A stretch of 64,000 nt of DNA. Source: Parafrankia elaeagni (GTDB taxonomy: Bacteria > Actinomycetota > Actinomycetes > Frankiales > Frankiaceae). The stretch is taken from positions 1 to 64,000 of the forward strand of contig NZ_KB893683.1 of NCBI RefSeq assembly GCF_000374165.1. Direction: 5' to 3'. The notes under the pieces were generated by a model. The model did not search any database and was not told where the DNA came from. It saw nothing but the letters and a program-made list of their open reading frames with translations. Positions 7,965 through 15,128 of the stretch are shown here, piece after piece. How positions within the stretch are numbered: the first letter of the stretch is position 1; each line of letters opens with the position of its first letter. Both the position numbers and the translations under genes were made by a program.

Positions 7965-8101
7965 CGTCTGTCGGCACGATAGGCATCGAGGACCATGGTG
8001 AACTGGCCGTTCAATCGACGTTCTTCGCTGTGCTGACCTGCGAAGACGCACGTCTGGCGTGAACGAAACCACGCCAGTTTACCGTGGCGTAAAAAATCTC
8101 C
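7965..8101 (+). repeat. att-like repeat, copy 3
   Basis: Core at 7979-8013 (30 of 35 match the tadE copy). Second motif GTTTACCG at 8077-8084 with arms ACGCCA and TGGCGT: both outer bases changed relative to copy 2, so pairing is kept. Its right part supplies the first codons of the gene at 8059. Confidence 0.8.
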
Positions 8102-9219
8102 CTAAGACGTGGCACGGCCGCGTCGGGATCTGGGAATCCCGGGTAGTCCAGCCGGTTATCCGCGCGGCCGGGTCCGCCCGGATTGTGTTCATCGGTGTCG
8201 ACGCCGACGTGTCCGACCTTTACCTGGAACAGGTGCACGCCGGGCAGATGCCGGCGCCGTACCTGGCGATCGTCTCCAACAACACCCAGTCCGTGCCTTT
8301 CGGCGCTCTCGGCGCGGACGTCAACCTTCTCCCCGGGCTCGACCGGCCCCGCAACCGCGCCACCGGCATTCAGGCCCTGCACACCCTGTTGATCGACTAT
8401 CTGGAACCGCTCGACGGCGTCGGCGAGGTCGCGCTGTGCGGGAACGGGTTCACCGCACCCCGCAGCCCTCACGGCCCGTTCCTCTACGCCGACCATCGGA
8501 CGCTCGCCGAGCATGCGAACGCGCTGCAACACCTCTTCCGCGTCCACGGACCCCGCCCCGGCAACCAGCTCATCCTCCCCGCGCAGGGACCCGTCACCAC
8601 CGGCACCGCCGACTGGGTCACCCTCGACACCGCCGCCGAACAGACCGGGCGAGACGCACTCGACGCCTTCGTCACCGACCCGTGGCCGGTCGATCCGACC
8701 CCTGTCGCACCGATGCTCGGCCCCGACTCGTGGGCGGTAGCCGAACGGCTCGTCGACAGCGAACTACCGCGGCTGGCCCGGCAGCTGATCGCGACTCGCA
8801 CCGGCGCTCTCGCCTGCGCCCTGCACGACTATCTGGCTGGCCCGCTCGACGGGCAGCGGCTCGTGCTGCGGCTGCTGGCCCCGCCCGGCGAGCCGGGACA
8901 GACCCTGTCGTTCGCGTGGGACATCACCGGCCCCGTGTTCGTGCCGGTTGCCACGACCAGCCGCGACGAAGCCATGGCCCGCTACCCGTTCGGCATCGAG
9001 GTCTTCTACCAGGATCTCGTCGCGCTCCTCACCGGACACGTGCAGATCTGGGACATCGTCGGCGGCTCCTACCAGGGCTGGCACGTCGGCGAGCGCCTCG
9101 ACTCCCCGGTGTACGCCCTGTTCGCCGTGTACGGGGAGCACCAGCGCCCGGACCTGGCCGCACGCTGCTATGCCGAAAGCCTCGCCCGCCTCGACCCGGC
9201 GCCCGCGAGCATCCGATGA
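8059..9219 (+). CDS. Unknown conserved-looking protein with repeat-derived N-terminus
   Basis: A 386-residue protein that I cannot place in a family. The first 15 or so residues are encoded by att-like repeat copy 3, so the natural N-terminus may have been replaced by the integration event. The body from about residue 17 has alternating strand and helix character (ARIVFIGVDADVSDLYLEQV, GVGEVALCGNGF, LACALHDYLAGPLDGQRLVL, FGIEVFYQDLVALLTG). It contains no transmembrane segment and no obvious catalytic motif. Its stop overlaps the ATG of the kinase-like gene (ATGA), so the two are translationally coupled and probably act together. The GTG at 8059 is the earliest start; GTG at 8119 is another possibility. 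Confidence 0.6.
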   Translation: MNETTPVYRGVKNLPKTWHGRVGIWESRVVQPVIRAAGSARIVFIGVDADVSDLYLEQVHAGQMPAPYLAIVSNNTQSVPFGALGADVNLLPGLDRPRNRATGIQALHTLLIDYLEPLDGVGEVALCGNGFTAPRSPHGPFLYADHRTLAEHANALQHLFRVHGPRPGNQLILPAQGPVTTGTADWVTLDTAAEQTGRDALDAFVTDPWPVDPTPVAPMLGPDSWAVAERLVDSELPRLARQLIATRTGALACALHDYLAGPLDGQRLVLRLLAPPGEPGQTLSFAWDITGPVFVPVATTSRDEAMARYPFGIEVFYQDLVALLTGHVQIWDIVGGSYQGWHVGERLDSPVYALFAVYGEHQRPDLAARCYAESLARLDPAPASIR

Positions 9220-10085
9220 GCGCCGTCGCGGTCGGACCACTCGCCGGTGCGGCCCGGACCCGGCCGGACGGGTGGCTGGCCGACCCGCTCACCACAGACC
9301 AGGCCCTTGCGGCGGCGGAGGCCGCCGCGATCCTCCAGCACCGCTACCCCCGGGCAGACGGGCCGGTGCGGTGCCTGACCGCGCGGTACCGGTCCGCGGT
9401 GTTCACCGTGGGCAGCCCACCGCTGGCGGTCCTGAAACGGCACGCCGACACGGCTGCATACCTCGGCGAACGGCTCGCCTACGACCTTCTCACGGCCGAC
9501 CAGGTACTCCCCGCCCTGCGCGCAAGCTGCGACACGTCCCGCACCCTGCTCGTGGACTACCTGCCCCACACCGCGGATCTGACCGACCGGGACACCTTCG
9601 ACGACCTGATCACCCTGGTGGCACGGGTGCACACCGCCTCCGCGCGATGGCCGTCCCCACTGCGGGAACCCATGGCGACCTGGCGGATCGACGGGACCGC
9701 AGTCGCGAACCCCGCGTGGGTGGACGACACGGGGGCATGGCGGGAGATGCTGCGCCTCGTCGAGGCCGCGCACGGCCCGGCGCATGTGCCCCTGGGCAAC
9801 CTGGACCTGAACGGCGATCACGTCCGTCCGCGGGGAGACGGCGGACTCGCACTCGTCGACGTCGAGACCCTGCGTCCGGACGTGACCGGGCTGCCGGACG
9901 TGGTGACTCTCGCCTACCTGGCCGGCGAGATCGGCCATCCACGGTCAGGGCCATGGGTACGGGCCCGCTACGTCCACCACCTGCGCCAGCTCGGGGCACG
10001 TTGGACGGATCGGGATCTGCTCGCCGCGCTGAGGTGGTTCGCCGCGGCCACCGGCCTGGAATCGCTGCACGGCCTCGACCGGTGA
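9216..10085 (+). CDS. Aminoglycoside-phosphotransferase/choline-kinase-like protein
   Basis: A 289-residue protein with the layout of the APH kinase-like fold. The N-lobe contains AVFTVGSPPLAVLKRHAD, whose Lys may be the ATP lysine. A hinge is at LLVDYLPHTADL. A Brenner-like loop LGNLDLNGDHV lacks the usual His, and LALVDVETLRPD stands where the metal-binding Asp is expected. Such proteins phosphorylate small molecules; the substrate is unknown. The altered catalytic loop makes activity uncertain. It is coupled to the upstream unknown gene by ATGA overlap and followed by a VOC-family gene after 65 bp. Confidence 0.65.
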   Translation: MSAVAVGPLAGAARTRPDGWLADPLTTDQALAAAEAAAILQHRYPRADGPVRCLTARYRSAVFTVGSPPLAVLKRHADTAAYLGERLAYDLLTADQVLPALRASCDTSRTLLVDYLPHTADLTDRDTFDDLITLVARVHTASARWPSPLREPMATWRIDGTAVANPAWVDDTGAWREMLRLVEAAHGPAHVPLGNLDLNGDHVRPRGDGGLALVDVETLRPDVTGLPDVVTLAYLAGEIGHPRSGPWVRARYVHHLRQLGARWTDRDLLAALRWFAAATGLESLHGLDR

Positions 10086-10150
10086 CCCACCGCAGACCAC
10101 AGCGGCTGGATAGCCTCTCCAGATCATCGCCCCCGCGGAGAGGCACTCCC

Positions 10151-10507
10151 GTGTTCGGACCGCCCACCACCGTCATGACCTTCGCCGATGATCCCGAGAA
10201 GTCCGCACGCTGGTGGGCCGGCGTCCTCGACGCCCCGGTGCACCTCGACGTCGACGGCGACTCCGTCTACGCCTGGCTGGACGTGTCCGGCGTCGAACTC
10301 GGATTCCACCAGGCCGACGACGACCGCAACCCACGCGGCGGATCCCCCGTCATCTACTGGTCTGTCACCGACCTCGACGCCGTCCGCGGACGGCTCCTCG
10401 ACGCCGGCTGCCGGCACCACCGCGGACCGCTCACCGTCACCGAAGGACGACGAATCTGCCAGCTCGTCGACCCCTTCGGAACCATCATCGGTCTCGAAGG
10501 ACCGTGA
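10151..10507 (+). CDS. VOC-superfamily (glyoxalase-like) protein
   Basis: A 118-residue protein with paired beta-alpha-beta-beta-beta units: MTFADDPEKSARWWAGVLDA opens the first and IYWSVTDLDAVRGRLLDAGC opens the second, ending CQLVDPFGTIIGLEG, the C-terminal signature of glyoxalase/bleomycin-resistance folds. Members are metal enzymes or small-molecule binders. The GTG at 10151 is preceded by GGAGAGG at good spacing. It is the last gene of the three-gene cassette, so it may process or sequester the same small molecule as the kinase-like protein; that is inference. Confidence 0.82.
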   Translation: MFGPPTTVMTFADDPEKSARWWAGVLDAPVHLDVDGDSVYAWLDVSGVELGFHQADDDRNPRGGSPVIYWSVTDLDAVRGRLLDAGCRHHRGPLTVTEGRRICQLVDPFGTIIGLEGP

Positions 10508-10645
10508 TACCGATCAGCCAGGTCGAACCCACGCCCGTTACCCAGAGCGACCACCACTGCAGTACACAAATCACGCGGCCACGTGATCCGGAAGGGACCG
10601 GCGCAGTGTGATTTTCGGGGATTCGGGCTCTGGGGACGGGAGGCC

Positions 10646-10657
10646 GCTTACGTAAGC
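10646..10657. promoter_or_regulatory. 12-bp perfect palindrome GCTTACGTAAGC
   Basis: Lies in the 217-bp non-coding gap between the convergent VOC gene and recombinase gene. It could be a protein-binding site; no role can be assigned. Confidence 0.35.
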
Positions 10658-10724
10658 ACCCCTCCCTGCCCGGTTGACGATTACGTTGCGCCACCACGAT
10701 GGCTGACAGCGCGCGGCCAGCTCG

Positions 10725-11590
10725 CTAGAAACGATCTCCCAGGCTCATCCTGCGGTGCGCCTCGCGAGCACGCTCGTCCGCCAGGGCAGAGCCGTAGCGG
10801 CGCATCACCATGTGGGAGCGCCACCCGCCGAGCCGCATGAGGTCGTCCTCGTTGCCACCCTCGGCCTTCCAGGTGTGCGCGAACAGGTGGCGCAGCTGGT
10901 GCGGGTGCAGCTCGAAGCCGAGAGCGGCGGCGCGGTCCCGGACCATGACCCCGATCTCATCTGGTCCGACAGGCCGGACGCACGCTGCTCGGTGAGCCAC
11001 AGATCATCGAGACGCGCGCCCTTGTGGCGAGACCGGGCCCGCAGATACCGGTCGAGAGCCTGGGCGGCCTTGGCGCCGAACGGGCAGACCCGCGGCCGGT
11101 TGCCCTTGCCGGTGATGTACGCGACCTGCGAATCCAGGTCGATCTCGGCGACCTTGAGTGCCGCGCACTCGCCACGGCGCATCCCGGTGTCCGCCAGGAG
11201 CCGGATGAGAGCATGGTCGCGCCGCGAGCGGAAATCCCGTCCAGCCCTGGCCTTGAGCAGAGCGGTGACCGTATCCGCCGCGGGCACCTGCACCGGCTTC
11301 TCGGGGACGCTGGGCCGTTCCAGCCCCGCCATCGGGTTCCCCGGCAGCTCCTCCTCCGCGACGCACCAGGCGAAGAACCGGGAGCACGCGGCGAAGCGGA
11401 CGGCGACGGTCGCCGGGGCGTAGCCCGCGCCGTTCAGCTTGACAAGCCAGTCGACGGTCGCACTCCGCAGCCCGCGCACGTCGAGATCCTCGGTCTGGCG
11501 CTCGGCCAGGAACTGGTCGAGCGCGGTGACGGCGATCCGGTACTGCTTGATCGTCGTCTCGGGTTTGGCAGCGGCCCGCAGGCTTCGCAA
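10725..11590 (-). pseudogene. Tyrosine recombinase (phage integrase family), frameshifted
   Basis: The N-terminal frame (11590 to about 10975) has a SAM-like core-binding domain (TTIKQYRIAVTALDQFLAE) and the start of the catalytic domain, with the first catalytic Arg in ADTGMRRGECAAL. The second frame (about 10975 to 10725) continues with HPHQLRHLFAHTW (HxxR), LGGWRSH and the nucleophile Tyr in VMRRYGSA. All catalytic residues are therefore present, split between frames. One missing base around 10970-10980 would restore the gene. The only start I see is TTG at 11590, with LIRSW just before it in frame, so the true start may be lost. It lies beside the att-like core in the tadE 3' end and is the likely agent of the insertions. 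Confidence 0.85.
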
Positions 11591-11705
11591 CCAAGATCGA
11601 ATGAGCGGCGCCAGGGTCCGTCGGCGGTAGCCACGGACACCGGTTTACCGTTGCAGGAGCGCGATACAACAAGATATTTGATCTTCTTTGCAGCAAAACC
11701 GCAGG

Positions 11706-12275
11706 TCAGAGGCCCGAACGATCTTCTCTGTAGGCGTCGATGACCACCGTGAACTGGCCGTTCACGGTGACGTCGGCGAGGCTGCCGGCGATGGCGCCGA
11801 CGCCGGGCAGGGCGACGAGGGCTCGGACGCAGATGACGAAGCGGGCGCCCGGTTCGAGGGTGGCGGCGCCGTCACCGGGGCTGCCGGCGCCGCAGTCGGC
11901 GTCCTCCGGGGCGAACCTGATCTCGGGCGCCGAGTGGATGCCCTGGTCGGCGAAGGCGAGCTGGGCGGCGAGCCGGGCGCGTTCGAGGCCGGCGGATTCG
12001 CTCGGGGCGGTGGCATAGGCGCGGCCGGCTTCGCGTGCGGCCTGGGTCGCGCCGAAGGCGGCCCGTTGCACAGCGAAAACTGCAAGGAAGAGGTAGACGA
12101 ACGGGACCAGGAGAACCAGCGACAGGCCCACGAACTCGATCATCGCGGAGCCGCGATCCGCGTCTCCTGCCCTCGCGCCCCGACCGGACAGGGCGCGTCT
12201 CGTAAGCCTGCCCGCGCGCGGGATCTGGCGGAGGAGGCGGGCCGGTCGGGCGAGACGTCCCAGCCGTGGGGTCAC
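11706..12275 (-). CDS. TadE-like pilus assembly protein (last gene of tad operon)
   Basis: A 189-residue protein. After a basic N-terminus, the TadE motif DRGSAMIEFVGLSLVLLVPF (about residues 40-60) provides the processing site and membrane helix of pilin-like proteins. The periplasmic part ends NGQFTVVIDAYR. It is likely a minor pseudopilin of the Flp/Tad pilus. The start ATG overlaps the stop of the upstream TadE-like gene. Its last 18 or so codons are the sequence found repeated at 5.5, 6.6 and 8.0 kb, consistent with this 3' end being an integration site whose coding sense is preserved. Confidence 0.8.
   Translation of the reverse strand: MTPRLGRLARPARLLRQIPRAGRLTRRALSGRGARAGDADRGSAMIEFVGLSLVLLVPFVYLFLAVFAVQRAAFGATQAAREAGRAYATAPSESAGLERARLAAQLAFADQGIHSAPEIRFAPEDADCGAGSPGDGAATLEPGARFVICVRALVALPGVGAIAGSLADVTVNGQFTVVIDAYREDRSGL
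11730..11764 (+). repeat. att-like core, copy 4 (inside tadE 3' end)
   Basis: The 35-bp core shared with copies 1-3. The 14 bases GAACTGGCCGTTCA are identical in all four copies. Beyond the core this copy is flanked by tadE coding sequence, not by the flank common to copies 1-3. Confidence 0.8.
11745..11769. other. Perfect inverted repeat: proposed recombinase crossover site
   Basis: Arms CACCGTGAAC (11745-11754) and GTTCACGGTG (11760-11769) are exact complements around the 5-bp spacer TGGCC. Short inverted arms around a small spacer are the usual form of tyrosine-recombinase core sites. In copies 2 and 3 only the inner 5 bp of each arm remain complementary, and in copy 1 only 4, as hybrid attL/attR sites would show. 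Confidence 0.55.
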
Positions 12276-12766
12276 GGGGTCTCCTTCACGGCGTGGCCGG
12301 TCACCGTCAGGGTCACGCCGTCACCGAGCGGGACGAGGCTGAGCGGGACGACCACGGTGCAGGTCACCCGGACCAGCGGGATGTCTCCGGGCCCTTCCTC
12401 CTCCTGCCCGGTGCAGACGGTGTCGGAGCGTCCGGGCAGCGACTCGGCGATGAGCTGCTGGGCGTAGGTGCCGCCCTCCACAGCGGGCACGTCCACGTTC
12501 GCGGCATGCCGGGCACCCTCGGCGGCGTCCGCGGCCAGGGTGTTGCGCACGTGCAGGACCAGGCCCACCTGGATGACGCCCAGGATGACGATCAGCAGCA
12601 GGGTCCCGACGAGGACGAACTCGACGATCGCCGAACCGTTGTCCGCGCCGTCCTGCGCGCAGGGAGATCCGGCGTCCGCCTGAGCGTCGCCGTCGCCGTC
12701 GCCGTCGCCCGTGTCCGGTGGAGGCATGCGAGGAGGCATGCGAGGAGTTCTGCGGCGTCCGCGCAC
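12272..12766 (-). CDS. TadE-like pilus assembly protein
   Basis: A 164-residue protein with a GD-rich N-terminus (GDGDGDGDA) and then the TadE motif NGSAIVEFVLVGTLLLIVIL with a transmembrane helix at about residues 43-65. The C-terminal part is extracytoplasmic and has two Cys (VCTGQ and VTCTV) that could pair. It is probably a minor pilin of the same Tad pilus. Its stop overlaps the next tadE start. The GTG at 12766 is the longest start; an in-frame ATG at 12739 is an alternative. Confidence 0.8.
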   Translation of the reverse strand: MRGRRRTPRMPPRMPPPDTGDGDGDGDAQADAGSPCAQDGADNGSAIVEFVLVGTLLLIVILGVIQVGLVLHVRNTLAADAAEGARHAANVDVPAVEGGTYAQQLIAESLPGRSDTVCTGQEEEGPGDIPLVRVTCTVVVPLSLVPLGDGVTLTVTGHAVKETP

Positions 12767-12773
12767 GGCCCGG

Positions 12774-13010
12774 TCAGTCGCCGCCGATGCCGGTCACCTG
12801 CTCGATGGCCGAGGTGAACAGTGACTGCAGCGCAGGCGTGGCGAGGGTGGCGATCGCGACCACCAGGGCGGCGGTCATCACCGTCACCATCACCCAGCCG
12901 GGCACGTCGCCGCGGTCCGAGCCGGCCGCGACCCGGCGTGCCTGCCAGGCGGACCATCGTGCCGCCGCCTGTGAGACGGCCTGGCCTGGCCTTCCGCTGA
13001 ACCTTCTCAT
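12774..13010 (-). CDS. Small single-helix membrane protein, probable Flp-type pilin
   Basis: A 78-residue protein: basic N-terminus, then GDVPGWVMVTVMTAALVVAI forming one hydrophobic helix, and a short C-terminal tail. Size, topology and position between tadC and the TadE-like genes fit the major Flp pilin or a pilin-like partner. The ATG at 13010 is preceded by GGGAGGGG at good spacing; a longer frame to 13157 is not needed. The Gly before the helix could be the prepilin cleavage site, but that is inference. Confidence 0.7.
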   Translation of the reverse strand: MRRFSGRPGQAVSQAAARWSAWQARRVAAGSDRGDVPGWVMVTVMTAALVVAIATLATPALQSLFTSAIEQVTGIGGD

Positions 13011-13153
13011 GTCCCCTCCCGATGTTGATCCGGTGCCGCGGCGCCTCACCGCGTGCGCACCGTCTTCCGCGCGGGCCGCCGCCCGAGCGAGCCTGGCTGC
13101 CCCGTGGACCTCGCCGGGGCCCCGGTGGACGTCACCGAGGCTCTGTGCGGATG

Positions 13154-14230
13154 TCATTGGGCGATCACCGTGAAGCTGACGAGCGCCGGGTAGAAGGCGA
13201 AGATCACCGTCGTCGGGAGAATGAGGAAGACGACCGGGATCATCATCGCGATCTCCTTGCGCCCGCCGGCTTCCAGCAGCTGGCGCTTCCCCGCCTCACG
13301 GACGTCCACCGCCTGGGCACGTAGGACGTCCGCCAGCGGGGTGCCGCGTTCGATGGCGACGGCCATGCCGTCGACGAAGCGGGTGAGCGGCGGCAGCGGG
13401 GTGCGGGTGGCGATGCCTTCGAGTGCCTGGACGAGGGTGGCGCCGGCGTGGGCGTCGGCGAGCGCGAGGCGCAGTTCGGTGCCGAGCTCGCCGCGGGTGA
13501 GACGGCTGACCCGTTCCAACGCGCCGATCGCCGACTCACCGGCGGTGACGGCGAGGGCGAGCAGTTCGGCGACGGTGGGGAACTCCATGAGCATCCGGTC
13601 CTCGCGCTCGCGGATCGCGCGGCTGAGCCACCAGTCCCTGGCCAGGGTGCCGCCGGCGGTGCCGGCGACGACGAGCGCGACGCCGACGAGCGCCGGCGGG
13701 CCGATGCCGAGCAGGGTGCGCGCGGCCAGGACGAGGGCGCCGAGCAGCGCGCCGGTCACCGCGCAGATCACCTGCTGGGCCCGGAACTCCTCGATCGAGG
13801 TGCGGCTGCCGGCCTGGACGAGCCGGCGGGTGAGTGCCGCCCGGCCGCCGAGGAAGCGGTCGAGGCGCGCCGCGGCGTCGTGGAGGAACGGGCGGGCGAG
13901 CGCCTCGACCGTTCCGAGGCCCAGGCGGGACGCCGCCGCCGTCCCTCGGGCGTGGGCACGGGCGCGGTGGGAATGCTCCGCGTTCTCGCCGGATGCGGCC
14001 CCTGCCCCTGCCGCGGACCCGGCGCCCGGTCCGGCCCCGCTCGGGGCGTCGCCGTCCCGGCGGCGCGGAGTCTCCATGAGCAGCCGTGACGGGGACGGTG
14101 TGTCGCGCAGGTAGGGGTCGATCCGGTCGGCGAGCCGCACCCGGCGCGCGGGGGGCGACCGGTAGATCACGATGACCAGGCCGGTCCCCAGGATGAGGCC
14201 GAGCAGCGCGCCGGTCGCCGCCGCGCTCAC
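13154..14230 (-). CDS. tadC: Tad secretion inner-membrane platform protein TadC (T2SSF)
   Basis: A 358-residue protein. An N-terminal membrane helix (about residues 5-25) is followed by a GA-rich linker and then a type II secretion F domain (about 190-340) containing MEFPTVAELLALAVTAGESA and GTPLADVLRAQAVDVREAGK, with C-terminal helices from MMIPVVFLILPTTVIF. With TadB it forms the inner-membrane platform of the pilus machine. It follows tadB by 31 bp on the same strand. Confidence 0.88.
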   Translation of the reverse strand: MSAAATGALLGLILGTGLVIVIYRSPPARRVRLADRIDPYLRDTPSPSRLLMETPRRRDGDAPSGAGPGAGSAAGAGAASGENAEHSHRARAHARGTAAASRLGLGTVEALARPFLHDAAARLDRFLGGRAALTRRLVQAGSRTSIEEFRAQQVICAVTGALLGALVLAARTLLGIGPPALVGVALVVAGTAGGTLARDWWLSRAIREREDRMLMEFPTVAELLALAVTAGESAIGALERVSRLTRGELGTELRLALADAHAGATLVQALEGIATRTPLPPLTRFVDGMAVAIERGTPLADVLRAQAVDVREAGKRQLLEAGGRKEIAMMIPVVFLILPTTVIFAFYPALVSFTVIAQ

Positions 14231-14261
14231 GGCCGGCCTCGTTCGGTGTGCGGGGTGTGTG

Positions 14262-15128
14262 TCATCGGCGCAGCACCCGTTCCTCCTCGGGCAGCCGCCC
14301 GATCCGTTTCATCAGCAGGTAGGCCAGGACGGACACGCCGGCCCCGCCGGCGAGGACGGCGACCCCGGTCGGGCTGTCATAGGCCCGGATGTTCTCGCCG
14401 CGGCTGGCGAGCAGCAGCAGGACGATCCACGGCGCGGCCATGGCGAGCCGGGCGGCGTTCACCGTCCAGGTCTGGCGGGTCTCCAGCTCGGCGCGGGTGC
14501 GCGCCTCCTCCCGCAGGAAGGTCGACAGGGTGCGCAGCAGCCGGCCGAGGTCGGTGCCGCCGACCTCGCGGGCCATCCGCAGCGATTCGATGATCCGGTC
14601 CGCGACGGGGTCGGCCAGCTCGTCGGCGAGGCGGTCGAGGCAGGTGGTGAACGATCCGGTGGCGCGGTAGTCCTCGCCGAAACGGGTGAACGCGGGGCGC
14701 AGCGGCACCGGGCCGCGCACACCGACCGCGGCGAGCGCCTCCGGCAGCGACAGGCCGGCGCGCACGGCGCTGGCGAGGTTGTCGACGACGTCCGGCCAGA
14801 CCTCGCGCAGGTCGTGCATGCGGGAGCGGCGGCGGCGCAGCACGAGCTGGCGGGGCAGGAACGAGGCGAACACCGCGAAGGCCCCGGCGAGGGAGAACGT
14901 GCCGGAGAAGGCCAGGATGACCAGGCCGACCACCAGCCCCAGCGCGACGCTGATCAGCACGAACTGCTGTGGGCTGACACCGCGGATGCCCGCCTGGGCC
15001 AGCGTCTCGCGCAGGTCCCGGGCCCAGCCGGCCTCGGTGCGAGCCGCCGCGCCGCGTGCGCGTGGACGTCCGCTCATCACGATCAGGAACAGGCCGAGGC
15101 CGAGGACGAGACCGAGCAGGATGCCCAT
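14262..15128 (-). CDS. tadB: Tad secretion inner-membrane platform protein TadB (T2SSF)
   Basis: A 288-residue protein: an N-terminal helix (MGILLGLVLGLGLFLIVMSG), two central helices (about 58-95), a T2SSF domain (about 105-235) with WPDVVDNLASAVRAGLSLPE and MAREVGGTDLGRLLRTLS, and C-terminal helices. It is the partner of TadC. The ATG overlaps the tadA stop (ATGA), showing translational coupling. Confidence 0.9.
   Translation of the reverse strand: MGILLGLVLGLGLFLIVMSGRPRARGAAARTEAGWARDLRETLAQAGIRGVSPQQFVLISVALGLVVGLVILAFSGTFSLAGAFAVFASFLPRQLVLRRRRSRMHDLREVWPDVVDNLASAVRAGLSLPEALAAVGVRGPVPLRPAFTRFGEDYRATGSFTTCLDRLADELADPVADRIIESLRMAREVGGTDLGRLLRTLSTFLREEARTRAELETRQTWTVNAARLAMAAPWIVLLLLASRGENIRAYDSPTGVAVLAGGAGVSVLAYLLMKRIGRLPEEERVLRR

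Noticed and set aside
5513..8101. Repeats at 5.5, 6.6 and 8.0 kb as small independent genes (peptides starting NGQF)
   Set aside because: The tadE-derived frame has no consistent start codon in the copies (ATG, ATG, TTG) and no ribosome-binding site; DNA-level conservation and the inverted repeats fit an att-type role better.
11600..11720. A tRNA gene as integration target beside the recombinase
   Set aside because: No cloverleaf or tRNA-like 3' end is visible; the repeated sequence is the tadE coding end.
12774..13157. Longer 127-codon version of the small pilin-like protein
   Set aside because: The ATG at 13010 has a strong ribosome-binding site and the extra N-terminus looks like intergenic sequence.
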